DNA of 64,000 bases, taken from positions 124,001 to 188,000 of the forward strand of contig NZ_JAAKZG010000009.1 in assembly GCF_011045115.1 (NCBI RefSeq), written 5' to 3'. Every line of letters begins with the position of its first letter. Positions within the stretch are counted from its first letter, which is position 1. Under the pieces are notes generated by a model. That model had not been told where the DNA came from, did not search any database, and saw only the letters and a program-made list of their open reading frames with translations. Made by a program: the position numbers and the translations under genes. This document shows, one piece after another, positions 8,983-17,519 of this stretch. This DNA comes from Mesorhizobium zhangyense (GTDB taxonomy: Bacteria > Pseudomonadota > Alphaproteobacteria > Rhizobiales > Rhizobiaceae).

Positions 8983-11127
8983 ATGACACGGGAAGGTTCC
9001 TTGTTTCGACGGGCGAAAATTTGCTTCGCCATACTTGTCATATTTCTCGTGCAGATTTTTGCGAGCACGGCTCAGGCTGAGCGCCGCGCGGCCATCGTGG
9101 TTGGCAACGGCGAGTACAAATTCGCGCCCCTGACCAATCCGAAGAATGACGCCAAGCTCATTGCGTCCACGCTGACCGAGCTCGGTTTCGACGTCCTGCT
9201 TTTCTACGACGTGAACAAGGCGGCGGGGAAGGATCTGCAGGACGCGATACGCAAGCACCTCGTCGGAGCCGACATGGCGGTGCTGTATTATGCGGGCCAC
9301 GCCGTGCAGTACAAGGGCCAGAACCTGCTTCTGCCGGTCGACATACGCACTGGCTCGGTCAAGCAAATCGTTGACGACGCGATCGCTCTCAATACGCTCG
9401 TCGACATCGTCAAGAACGATCCGGTCGGCATAAAGCTCATTATCCTGGATGCCTGCCGCACCAACCCGGTTGCGACCGAGGAGGGGTTGCAGCAGGGCCT
9501 GGCGAACACGGAATCCGGCACAGGGCAGGTGCTCATCGCCTTTGCCACCAGCGCCGGCGAGGTCGCCTATGACGGCACCGGCGTCAACAGCCCGTATTCC
9601 TCCGCACTGGCCAATGCGTTCCAGCAGCCCAACCTCGATATCTACGACACCTTCCGTACCGTGCGCGGCGACGTGCGCATGGCCACCGGAGGATCGCAGA
9701 TCCCCTGGATCACCGGCTCCATCGAAACGAAATTCATTTTCAGGACGGGCGATGCGATTGCGTCCAAGGAACCGGAGGCACCGCAAGCGGGCAGCGAACT
9801 GACCGTCGACGAGGTGCTTTGGGCCTTCATTCGCGAAAGCCCGGACCCGGAAGATTTCGCCCGCTTCGCCAGCGTGTTTCCAAACAGCAAATATGCGGCG
9901 GAAGCCAAAAGCCGCAGCAGCGTCAAGGTTGCGGAACTCAACCAGCGCGGCCTCTACATAAACGGCGCTCTGGCTTCCACGGCGATTTCCGCCCCGCCGC
10001 CGTCGGATGTGAGTACCGAGGCAGCCGGCGAGGAATTCGTCTTTCAGCAGGCCGGCGAGCGCGCGGTAAGCGAAACGTTCCGTGTGTGGCCGCGCAAGCT
10101 GCCCGACACCGCGCACGGCATGAAGGCGATGGTGTCGGACTGCGATCTCTACGCCGCCGATCCCAACGACCCGCAGCGCGCGGTTCCCGGCGTGACCAAC
10201 GGGATGGTCAATGTCCGCGATGGCCTGAGGGCCTGCGCCTTCGCGCTCGCCGCCGACCTGGTCAATCCGCGCCTGCAATTCCAGCTCGGCCGCGTGCTCG
10301 AGATCGCGGGCCGCTACGATTGGGCCGAGCATTTCTATGCATTAGCGGGCCGCCAGCAATACAGCGCGGCACTCGTCAACCTCGGCTATATGGCCCGTGT
10401 CGGGCTGGGCCGTGACGTCGATTACGATCGCGCGCTCGATTTTTATATGCAGGCGTCGGCACTCGGAAACCTGCGGGCCCGTACCAATGTCGGCTCGGCC
10501 TATATCAAGGGGCAGGGCGTGCCGAAAAACCCAGAGGAAGGTATCCTGTGGTACAGGCTTGCCGCGTCGAGCGGCTGGACGAACGCCATCACCGCGTTGG
10601 GGGATTCCTACAACCGGGGTGTTGGCGTCGGCAAAGACCCGATCGAGGCGGCAAAGCTCTATGCCGCGGCATCCGACGCCGGACAGATCGATGCCATGGC
10701 CAATCTCGGCCGCGCCTATGTCGGTGGCTCGGGCATTGACAAGGATGTGCGGCGCGGCCTCGATCTCATGCTGCGCGCGACCGACATGGGCAATCAGTAT
10801 GCGCCATATTTCGCAGCGCGTGTCTTCCTCAAGGGCGACGACGGCGTGCCGGCCGATTCCATTCGCGCGCTGAGCCTGCTGGAACTCTCGGCCCGCCGCG
10901 GCTTCGAGGATGCCTATCTCGACCTCGCCAAAGGCTACCGGGATGGCAGCCTCTCCGGCGGAAAACCCGACCTGCGCCTCGCCTATTTCAACGCAGCGCT
11001 GGCGGTGCGCTTCAAGGCCGACAATGCCGACGAGATAAAAAACGCGATAGGCGATCGCCTGAAGGCGGACGCACGCAAGAAGATCGATGCGGATGTCGAG
11101 CTGTTCATCCAGCAGAACGGAAAGTAG
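8983..11127 (+). CDS. Secreted caspase-like (peptidase C14) protein with Sel1 repeats
   Basis: A 714-residue protein with an N-terminal hydrophobic export signal (about 11-31, ending AQAE). Residues 35-250 form a caspase/metacaspase-type p20 domain with both catalytic residues in place: His106 in YYAGHAVQ and Cys158 in ILDACRTNP. The C-terminal 280 residues contain about six Sel1/TPR-like repeats, for example GYMARVGLGRDVDYDRALDF and AYIKGQGVPKNPEEGILWY, a protein-binding solenoid. Bacterial C14 proteases of this type are periplasmic or membrane-facing and their substrates are mostly unknown. Its stop codon overlaps the GTG start of the next gene by one base. Confidence 0.9.
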   Translation: MTREGSLFRRAKICFAILVIFLVQIFASTAQAERRAAIVVGNGEYKFAPLTNPKNDAKLIASTLTELGFDVLLFYDVNKAAGKDLQDAIRKHLVGADMAVLYYAGHAVQYKGQNLLLPVDIRTGSVKQIVDDAIALNTLVDIVKNDPVGIKLIILDACRTNPVATEEGLQQGLANTESGTGQVLIAFATSAGEVAYDGTGVNSPYSSALANAFQQPNLDIYDTFRTVRGDVRMATGGSQIPWITGSIETKFIFRTGDAIASKEPEAPQAGSELTVDEVLWAFIRESPDPEDFARFASVFPNSKYAAEAKSRSSVKVAELNQRGLYINGALASTAISAPPPSDVSTEAAGEEFVFQQAGERAVSETFRVWPRKLPDTAHGMKAMVSDCDLYAADPNDPQRAVPGVTNGMVNVRDGLRACAFALAADLVNPRLQFQLGRVLEIAGRYDWAEHFYALAGRQQYSAALVNLGYMARVGLGRDVDYDRALDFYMQASALGNLRARTNVGSAYIKGQGVPKNPEEGILWYRLAASSGWTNAITALGDSYNRGVGVGKDPIEAAKLYAAASDAGQIDAMANLGRAYVGGSGIDKDVRRGLDLMLRATDMGNQYAPYFAARVFLKGDDGVPADSIRALSLLELSARRGFEDAYLDLAKGYRDGSLSGGKPDLRLAYFNAALAVRFKADNADEIKNAIGDRLKADARKKIDADVELFIQQNGK

Positions 11128-11747
11128 TGGCGAGCTTCGCCGGAATGAAAGTTTCGTTGTCATGGCAGTTGGTTAGGGTCTTTTCCTTGCGCCGTTGGTT
11201 CGATCATATCCGCACGACCATCCCCTGGCTGAGTCATGGCAATGCCGCTTCGCCGGCGGATCTGCCTGCGGCTGACGGGCAGGAAGGAATTCGCTATGTG
11301 CTGGTCGATGGTGAGAAGGAGGCCAGGCCTCGCATCCTGATAACGCTGCTTGGAGATACGCCGCCCAACATTGCGGAAATCCTCGACGCCGTCGCGGCCG
11401 CCTGTCGCGAGGCGCAGGAATTTCCGGTGATCGTGATGTCGGAGCTGCGTCCGGACCTCATAGCCGTCACGGCTGCCCCGATCGAATTCATGCCTTCGCG
11501 CCGGCACCTTCGGCTGCTGCGGGATGACGAGTATCAGCGCTATGTGCGGCGGCGTTGGGCGCTCATCATGGCCAAGTGGAATTTTGCCAGCGAGATCGAG
11601 CTCTCCCTGACCTTCGACGAATTTCTGGCAACGCAGATGGCCGCACCGGCGCAAGACATCGCCGAGACGAATGCTTCATCTAGACCCGAGCAAGTGCTGC
11701 ATGAAGCGGCGCATCGGCTCGAACCGAAAACACAAGCTGCTCGATAA
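11127..11747 (+). CDS. Uncharacterised protein coupled to the caspase-like gene
   Basis: A 206-residue protein with no recognised domain. It begins with a GTG that shares one base with the preceding stop codon and has GGAAAG just upstream; an ATG at 11145 (MKVSLSW) is an alternative. The sequence is soluble-looking with an Arg-rich N-terminal part, a mixed alpha/beta middle (IRYVLVDGEKEARPRILITL) and conserved-looking YVRRRWALIMAKWNF. Its 3' end overlaps the convergent glycosyltransferase gene by 68 bases. Translational coupling suggests it works with the caspase-like protein, for instance as regulator or partner. That is inference only. Confidence 0.6.
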   Translation: MASFAGMKVSLSWQLVRVFSLRRWFDHIRTTIPWLSHGNAASPADLPAADGQEGIRYVLVDGEKEARPRILITLLGDTPPNIAEILDAVAAACREAQEFPVIVMSELRPDLIAVTAAPIEFMPSRRHLRLLRDDEYQRYVRRRWALIMAKWNFASEIELSLTFDEFLATQMAAPAQDIAETNASSRPEQVLHEAAHRLEPKTQAAR

Positions 11748-13944
11748 GACGGGCCGCCTCGTGGGCGCCGTTGACGAAGTCGAGGCGGGCAGAGCGGCGG
11801 CGCAATTCTTCACGAAAATCCTCCGACAGCGCGATATCGATCGTCTGTGACACGCGGCCGAGTTCGGACGCCCGCAGGCGCAGCCCGACATGGGTGGAGT
11901 GGGCATAGGTCGCGCGCAGATGCTGGTCGTCCATTTCCGGCGCTTCGTTCGGAACGAAGATTGCCGGGATGCCGCCGAAGACGCATTCGTGAAAGCTGTT
12001 GTAGCTCGCATTGGTGATCATCAGATCGACGGCGCTCAGGCAATCCGAGAGCGGATAGAGGCTGCGGCGCACGACGCCCGGCGTTTCCTCACCGGAGGGA
12101 GGGGCGAGGGGATGGTTGATCCGCACGACCTGAATGTCCCGGCGGATCAGGTCCTTGATGATCAGGTCCGGCAAATCCTCGAAATCGAAATTGCTCTGCG
12201 AACCAAGCTGAATGGCGACGGTGAAGCGCTTGGGGTCGACGCCAAGCCGTGCGGCTGCGTCAGTGCGGCAAAGGCCGGAGCCGGGATCGTTGAGAAGGAT
12301 CGGCGCCACAGCCGCGACCTGACCGGGCATGTCCGTTGTCGGCCCCCGGTCTTCGTCATGCGCATATTCGCCGGGCTCGATGATCATGTCGAAGCAGGAT
12401 TGAAGTTCATCCGACAGCGCCTGGCCGCGAACCCACAAGGCGCGCCGCACCCATACCCAGGAAAGGTCGGGCCGCGCCGACGCGACGTTGACGAGACCGG
12501 GAAAGGGATAGGTGCCATCGAAGACGACCGCCGCAATGTCCATGCTTTCTATCGCGGCCAGCAGTTCCTGCGCATAGGCAATGTTCCAGCTTGCGTCCGT
12601 GACGCCCACTTTCACCGCCCAGGGTATGTAGTCCACGGCGTGGCCGCGCATGGCGATCAGGGCTGATCCGGCTGACCTGGTGAAGAAGATGGGCTCAATG
12701 TCCGGCGACATGCGTTCGGCGATCGCCATCAGCCGGGTGATGTGCCCAAGGCCGATGCCGTTCGTCGCGACGAACAGGACACGTTTTTTCGATGCTTGGC
12801 GCAGGGCTCCCGCCGGCTGCTCGGTCACAGAGGCACTTGCGGTCGTCTGGCGCCTGAGCTTGGCTATCCGGGCGGCGTTCAGCGCAGGCAAGCTTGGCAG
12901 TTCGAGATCGTCATAGAGTTCGGCCATGCGCGCCGGATAAGTCTCTATCGAAAATCTCTCGGTGGCCAGTTTTCGAGCCAGTGCCGATTGTTCTGCGTAG
13001 GATGCCGGCGATGACATCAGCCGGTCTATTTCCGTGCCGACATCCCTGACGTCGGCATATACAGCGCCTTCTCCGAACAGATCCTCATGGCAGGGGTCGA
13101 TAATCGCGACCAGTCCGCTTGCCATGGCTTCGGCGATGCCGAGCCCGAATGCCTCGATCCAGCGGCGGCTGTGAAAATAAACATAGAAATCAAGCCGGCT
13201 AAGGAATTCGCCAACGCCGTCATCCGCATAGGGAAGGATGTTCCAGTTGGCTCCGATCCAGGGCTTGATCACTTCGGGAATACCGCCCAGCACTTCGACC
13301 GACAGATGCTTCGCATCAGGATAGGCAGCCAGAAGATCGTCCTGCGTGTCCGGCCATTTGAGCGGATCGGCACGAGAATGACGGCCGAGGGTTGCGCTGC
13401 GTTCGGGCGGCGGTCTTCGGCGATCCTGCCAGTCCGCCATGTCGATCATGTTCCACAGGTCGTGACGCAGCAGCCGGGGTTTTTCTCCGACCAGTTTCTC
13501 GAACTGGCGGCGAATCTTGGGCCCAACCGGCGCGAACGACACCAGAGCGCCGAACAGCCGCTCGAGATTGCGCTGCACGATTGCGGTTTCATACTGCGGC
13601 GTCCATGCGCCGTCGAAGGGCGGGTGATGGGCGACACAGACGACATGGCGCGGGCGAATGTTCACCGAGATTGCAGGCATGTGTTCGAAGACCTGCGGGT
13701 GATGGGCAAACAGAACGTCGCAGGTGACGATTTCCTCGCCCGTCAGCCAGGGCACGCCCAGGTCGTCGATCAGCTTTGCCGTGCGCCTTTCGAAGCCGCC
13801 GATGAGCGGGCCGCGCCTGCCGACAAACGGGATGAAGGCGCAACCCAGCCCGAACCGATCCGCGGCTTTCAGTTCCGCGCGCAAGGCGGAGGAGGTTCCA
13901 CCGGGGAACCTGGGGTCGGCGGCATGTACGATATCAAAATGCAT
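11680..13944 (-). CDS. Double glycosyltransferase: GT4-like domain fused to GT28/MurG-like domain
   Basis: A 754-residue protein made of two complete GT-B type glycosyltransferase halves. The first (about 1-385) has the GT4 sugar-nucleotide motif EAFGLGIAEAMASG (264-277, with the E-x7-E pair). After a short Ala/Thr-rich linker a second enzyme begins at about 387 with KRVLFVATNGIGLGHITRL, the Gly-rich start of MurG/UGT-like GT28 proteins, and ends with an acceptor/donor region containing MITNASYNSFHECVFGG. No signal peptide or membrane segment is seen, so it should be cytoplasmic. It follows the small lipoprotein gene by 45 bases, downstream of ppkA. Acceptor unknown. Confidence 0.82.
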   Translation of the reverse strand: MHFDIVHAADPRFPGGTSSALRAELKAADRFGLGCAFIPFVGRRGPLIGGFERRTAKLIDDLGVPWLTGEEIVTCDVLFAHHPQVFEHMPAISVNIRPRHVVCVAHHPPFDGAWTPQYETAIVQRNLERLFGALVSFAPVGPKIRRQFEKLVGEKPRLLRHDLWNMIDMADWQDRRRPPPERSATLGRHSRADPLKWPDTQDDLLAAYPDAKHLSVEVLGGIPEVIKPWIGANWNILPYADDGVGEFLSRLDFYVYFHSRRWIEAFGLGIAEAMASGLVAIIDPCHEDLFGEGAVYADVRDVGTEIDRLMSSPASYAEQSALARKLATERFSIETYPARMAELYDDLELPSLPALNAARIAKLRRQTTASASVTEQPAGALRQASKKRVLFVATNGIGLGHITRLMAIAERMSPDIEPIFFTRSAGSALIAMRGHAVDYIPWAVKVGVTDASWNIAYAQELLAAIESMDIAAVVFDGTYPFPGLVNVASARPDLSWVWVRRALWVRGQALSDELQSCFDMIIEPGEYAHDEDRGPTTDMPGQVAAVAPILLNDPGSGLCRTDAAARLGVDPKRFTVAIQLGSQSNFDFEDLPDLIIKDLIRRDIQVVRINHPLAPPSGEETPGVVRRSLYPLSDCLSAVDLMITNASYNSFHECVFGGIPAIFVPNEAPEMDDQHLRATYAHSTHVGLRLRASELGRVSQTIDIALSEDFREELRRRSARLDFVNGAHEAARLIEQLVFSVRADAPLHAALARV

Positions 13945-13989
13945 GAACCGGACTTGCCAGCATTGTTGTCGGTGCCTTGAGCGGGCCGC

Positions 13990-14322
13990 TCAAGGGTATG
14001 CCGCTCTGCGGGGCGCCGGGGATTTCGGGCGCGGCGCCTTGGGTATGTTCCGCATTGTCGTTGGTTTTTGCACGACCGCTCTGCTCATCTTGGCTTTCGC
14101 CATGGGCACGTAGCAACTGCGCGGATGGTTCTTGATGAAGCTGCGATAGGATGCGGACGTGTTCTGTTTCAGGGCCGCATGCCAGGCGAGTTTTTCCAAA
14201 AGGTTGGCGGGCACCGGATGGCAGGTGTCGACCCTGGAAACCGGAGGGGGTGCCGCCATGCGCTGAAACGGCACGCACGCCGCAAGCAACACCGATCCAA
14301 GAACAGAAAAGCGCTTGAGCAT
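13990..14322 (-). CDS. Small lipoprotein
   Basis: A 110-residue protein with a lipoprotein signal: MLKRFSVLGSVLLAAC, with the lipidated Cys at 16. The ATG at 14322 is chosen because a GAGGGGG ribosome site lies eight bases upstream; an in-frame TTG at 14343 would place that site inside the gene. The mature part is short, basic and proline-rich at its end (KAPRPKSPAPRR), with two further Cys. It has no recognised domain. It lies 209 bases after ppkA and 45 bases before the double glycosyltransferase gene, probably in one transcription unit with the latter. Confidence 0.65.
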   Translation of the reverse strand: MLKRFSVLGSVLLAACVPFQRMAAPPPVSRVDTCHPVPANLLEKLAWHAALKQNTSASYRSFIKNHPRSCYVPMAKAKMSRAVVQKPTTMRNIPKAPRPKSPAPRRAAYP

Positions 14323-14531
14323 GTGCCTACGCCCCCTCTTCAATTAAAAGACAAGTAGAACTCCGCAACTCTGGTGCGTCAAATCAATTGATCCTCGGTC
14401 GATTGTAAAGTTTCAGAAGAAAACGGATATACCCATTTCGAATAGAGGGCTGATGAAAATCGAGGTAATATAAACGCTTGGTTGCCGAATAAAGGTGGAT
14501 GCCACGTAGGCGTGGGACAAACCGGGAGCGC

Positions 14532-16721
14532 TTATTCGGTCACGAGAAAATAGCCGAAGTCGACGCCGAAGCTTCCGTTCATGCTGTCGATCTTTCGCGC
14601 GAGTTTGGGAAACAGGTCGGCTGCTCGTGAGACCGTCCTTCCCGCCGGCAAACCGAGATCCTGATCGCTGGCAAGTGCGATGACCATTTCAGGAGACACA
14701 TCCCGCAGTCGCGCGCTCTGGAATTTCAGCTCGAAGGTCTCCTTGTCGCCGTCGGTGACCTTGGTGGCGAAGCTGCCCATATTGTAGACGAAGCCGTCGC
14801 TATCGACCAACAGAAGGTCGAGATTTCTCGGCCCCTTCTTGCCCACGGTGGCGACAAGATTTTCGCCGGGCTTCAGCCTGTCGGCAAGCAAGGTCAGGGA
14901 AGGGCTGTCCTTTGCCGTTGGCTGGACGGCATTCAGAAATTCGGTCACGGCGCACTGGGCGTCCGTTATCAACTGCCCGTTGACCTCTGGCTCCTTGGTG
15001 CTTTTCTGCTTCAGCGTGTTGTAGAGCCTCTCGAATGGCTCTTTCGTCAAGCCGAAGCCCTTGATGTCGATCGATCGGTCCGAGACCGTGGTAACGGCTG
15101 CGAAGAAGCAGCGGCCGCCATCGTAGTTTCGCAGCCATGAGACGCTCTGCTCGGCGGTTTCCACCATGTCGAGTGCTGCTTCCTTCGTTTCGGTAGGCGT
15201 GCGCTGGGGCAATGACGGTTCGGCCTGCTTGGGGTCGGTTTCGGCCGGCGGCGCATCGCCGGGCTTGGGGGTAGTCTCGCTTTCAGTTGCTGGCGGCGTA
15301 ACGACAACCGGAGGCGAGGCGGGAGCAGACTCGCCCGGCTTTGCCTCGGGCGTGGTCTTTGCCTCCTCTTGCGGCTTCGGCTCGGCGTTCTGCGGCGGCG
15401 TTTTCGACTCCGCCTCCTTCAATATGTCGTCGAGGCTGGGCCCGCTTGGCTGCGCCGGATTCTTTTGCGGTTCCTGTTTCACGACAACCTGCGGCACAGA
15501 GGGCTGGCTCGCGGTTTCGCTTGTCGTGGGCTGCCCGAACAGCCCGAGAAAATAGGCGCCTCCCGCACCGCCTGCCAGAAGCAGCACCAGCAAGCCACCC
15601 ATCAGGGCAGTTTTGGACGGTCTCGGCGTGGCGCTGCTCCCGGCCAGTCGGCCGGCGACACGTGCCTGTGCGGATGACGGTGGCGGGGCCATGCCGGGCG
15701 ATGCGCCTGAGGTTGGCCCCTCCAAAGCAGATGCGTGCCGCCCAAGCGAACCGGAGGAGGGCGCAGAATTCCCAAAAGGCGAATGCGAGCCCAGCGTATC
15801 GGGCGGCTGCGTGGCGGCTTCTGCCGATCCGCCGCCGGTCGGCGTTGGCCTGGCCGCTCCGATCTTGGCCGAGCGAAGCCACGCCGCCACCTGCTCGGCG
15901 CTGTCGGGCCGGTCATCCTCCTCGGGCTGCAGCATCGCTTGCACCAGTGGCCGCAAGCCGGAATCGAGATCCGTCAGGTCAGGAACCGCGCGGCGCTTGT
16001 CTATGACTTCGACATGCGACCCGCCCATGTCGAGCGGGGCACCGCGAAGGGCTGCGGCAATGACGAGGCCGAGGCTGTAGAGGTCCGACCGGGCAGTCAC
16101 CTCCAGGTTCTTGATGCCCAGTTGCTCCGGCGAAACGAAATTGTATTTGCCGGCGAAATTGCCGCCGATCAGGGTTCCGCCACCGACATTTGCCGAGCGG
16201 GCTATGCCGAAGTCGATGATCTTGGGCTGGCTGACGTCGCCATGCTGCAGGATGATGTTGTCTGGCGAAAGATCGCGATGGATCACGCCTGCTCTGTGCG
16301 CCAGCGCCAGCCCGTCGGCCACCCGGATGAACAGAAGCCGGGCTTCATTCGCATCCAGCGGGCTGATGGCGATGCGATCGGCCAGTGATTGCCCGTCGAC
16401 GAATTCCATCGCCAGATAGGGCCGTCCAAGACGAGGGTCGCGGGAGAAGGAATAATAGCGCACGATGGTTTCGTGATGCAGGCGGCCGAGAATGGTCGCC
16501 TCCTTCTTGAACAGCGCGAATATCGCTTCGTCATCGGCAAGTTCGGGCAAGATGGTCTTGATGGCGACCGGCTCGCCCGTCTGGATGTTATGCCCGCGAT
16601 AGACCTCGCCCATTCCGCCCGATGCGATGCGGGAGTCGATCTCATAGGTGTCGTTCAGCTGCGTGCCCGGCTCAAGGGTCGTTCTGTTGACGGCGATGCG
16701 TGTTTTTCCATCCGAAGTCAT
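14532..16721 (-). CDS. ppkA: T6SS serine/threonine protein kinase PpkA
   Basis: A 729-residue transmembrane Hanks-type kinase. Catalytic motifs are intact: Gly-rich loop ASGGMGEV (33-40), VAIK with Lys55, HRDLSPDN with Asp150, DFG at 170-172 and a SPE at the end of the activation segment. A low-complexity stretch leads to one membrane helix at about 372-395. A Pro/Glu/Lys-rich periplasmic spacer (400-520) and a C-terminal globular domain (530-729) follow and could sense envelope signals. PpkA phosphorylates FHA proteins such as TagH to trigger T6SS assembly. It lies 6 bases after pppA, its opposing phosphatase, in the unit tssL1-tssM1-pppA-ppkA. Confidence 0.93.
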   Translation of the reverse strand: MTSDGKTRIAVNRTTLEPGTQLNDTYEIDSRIASGGMGEVYRGHNIQTGEPVAIKTILPELADDEAIFALFKKEATILGRLHHETIVRYYSFSRDPRLGRPYLAMEFVDGQSLADRIAISPLDANEARLLFIRVADGLALAHRAGVIHRDLSPDNIILQHGDVSQPKIIDFGIARSANVGGGTLIGGNFAGKYNFVSPEQLGIKNLEVTARSDLYSLGLVIAAALRGAPLDMGGSHVEVIDKRRAVPDLTDLDSGLRPLVQAMLQPEEDDRPDSAEQVAAWLRSAKIGAARPTPTGGGSAEAATQPPDTLGSHSPFGNSAPSSGSLGRHASALEGPTSGASPGMAPPPSSAQARVAGRLAGSSATPRPSKTALMGGLLVLLLAGGAGGAYFLGLFGQPTTSETASQPSVPQVVVKQEPQKNPAQPSGPSLDDILKEAESKTPPQNAEPKPQEEAKTTPEAKPGESAPASPPVVVTPPATESETTPKPGDAPPAETDPKQAEPSLPQRTPTETKEAALDMVETAEQSVSWLRNYDGGRCFFAAVTTVSDRSIDIKGFGLTKEPFERLYNTLKQKSTKEPEVNGQLITDAQCAVTEFLNAVQPTAKDSPSLTLLADRLKPGENLVATVGKKGPRNLDLLLVDSDGFVYNMGSFATKVTDGDKETFELKFQSARLRDVSPEMVIALASDQDLGLPAGRTVSRAADLFPKLARKIDSMNGSFGVDFGYFLVTE

Positions 16722-16727
16722 GGCAAC

Positions 16728-17507
16728 TCACATCTTGCCCGGCCATTCGCCCGGTCGCCCGCGCGTGACATTGGCCGGAGAATTGCGGAACTGGACGACG
16801 ACGACGGTGACATTGTCGACGGCGCCACGGTCGAGCGTCAACCGGAGAAGGATGGCGCAGGCTTCGCGCGCGGTATGACGGCTGAGCACGCGCCGCATCT
16901 CGTCGTCGGAGACATGGGCTGTAAGACCGTCGCTGCAGATCAGGAACATGTCTTGCGCGCGAATCCGCCCATAAGTGAAATCGAGCGTCGGGTTGTCGAA
17001 CGTGCCGATGGCGCGGGTAATCACATTGCGCCGTGGCGAAATCGCCGCCTCCTCGGGCGTCAGCAGGCCGCGATCGAGAAGATCCTGCACTTCGGTATGA
17101 TCGCGCGACAGCTGCGACAGGTTTCCGTCACGCAGCATGTAGATGCGGCTGTCGCCGGCCCACAGGCAGGCATATTGATGCTCGAAGGTCAGCAAGGCCG
17201 CCAGCGTCGAGCCGATCATGCCGGCATTGCGCCTCAAGGCGATCTCCCGGATTTCTCGATTTGCCGTCGTCACCCGATCTTCGAAGCGCGCGCGCAGATC
17301 CCGCGCTGAGCTTGGAACGCCGATCGATTTCAGGTTCTCGACGATGCTGTTGCTGGCAAGCTCACCGCCGTCATGCCCGCCCATGCCGTCGGCGACGGCA
17401 AACAGGCCGCTGTCGGACTGGACCAGAAAACGGTCCTCGTTGAGCTCGCGAATGCAGCCGGTGTGGGTGGCGCCGTCGCTATCGATTTCAAAGACATGCT
17501 TGCTCAT
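16728..17507 (-). CDS. pppA: T6SS PP2C-type serine/threonine phosphatase PppA
   Basis: A 259-residue cytoplasmic phosphatase of the PPM/PP2C family. The metal-binding motifs are all present: RELNEDRF (Asp25), [12 protein letters not shown] (Asp40, Gly41), [14 protein letters not shown] and DNVTVVVV near the end. In T6SS loci PppA removes the phosphates that PpkA places on FHA proteins and so turns secretion off. The gene is 12 bases after tssM1 and 6 bases before ppkA, so kinase and phosphatase are made from one message. Confidence 0.94.
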   Translation of the reverse strand: MSKHVFEIDSDGATHTGCIRELNEDRFLVQSDSGLFAVADGMGGHDGGELASNSIVENLKSIGVPSSARDLRARFEDRVTTANREIREIALRRNAGMIGSTLAALLTFEHQYACLWAGDSRIYMLRDGNLSQLSRDHTEVQDLLDRGLLTPEEAAISPRRNVITRAIGTFDNPTLDFTYGRIRAQDMFLICSDGLTAHVSDDEMRRVLSRHTAREACAILLRLTLDRGAVDNVTVVVVQFRNSPANVTRGRPGEWPGKM

Positions 17508-17519
17508 GACTTTGCGTTC

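Noticed and set aside
8905-10332. A 475-codon minus-strand frame
   Set aside because: Antisense to the caspase-like gene, which has a signal peptide and an intact His/Cys dyad.
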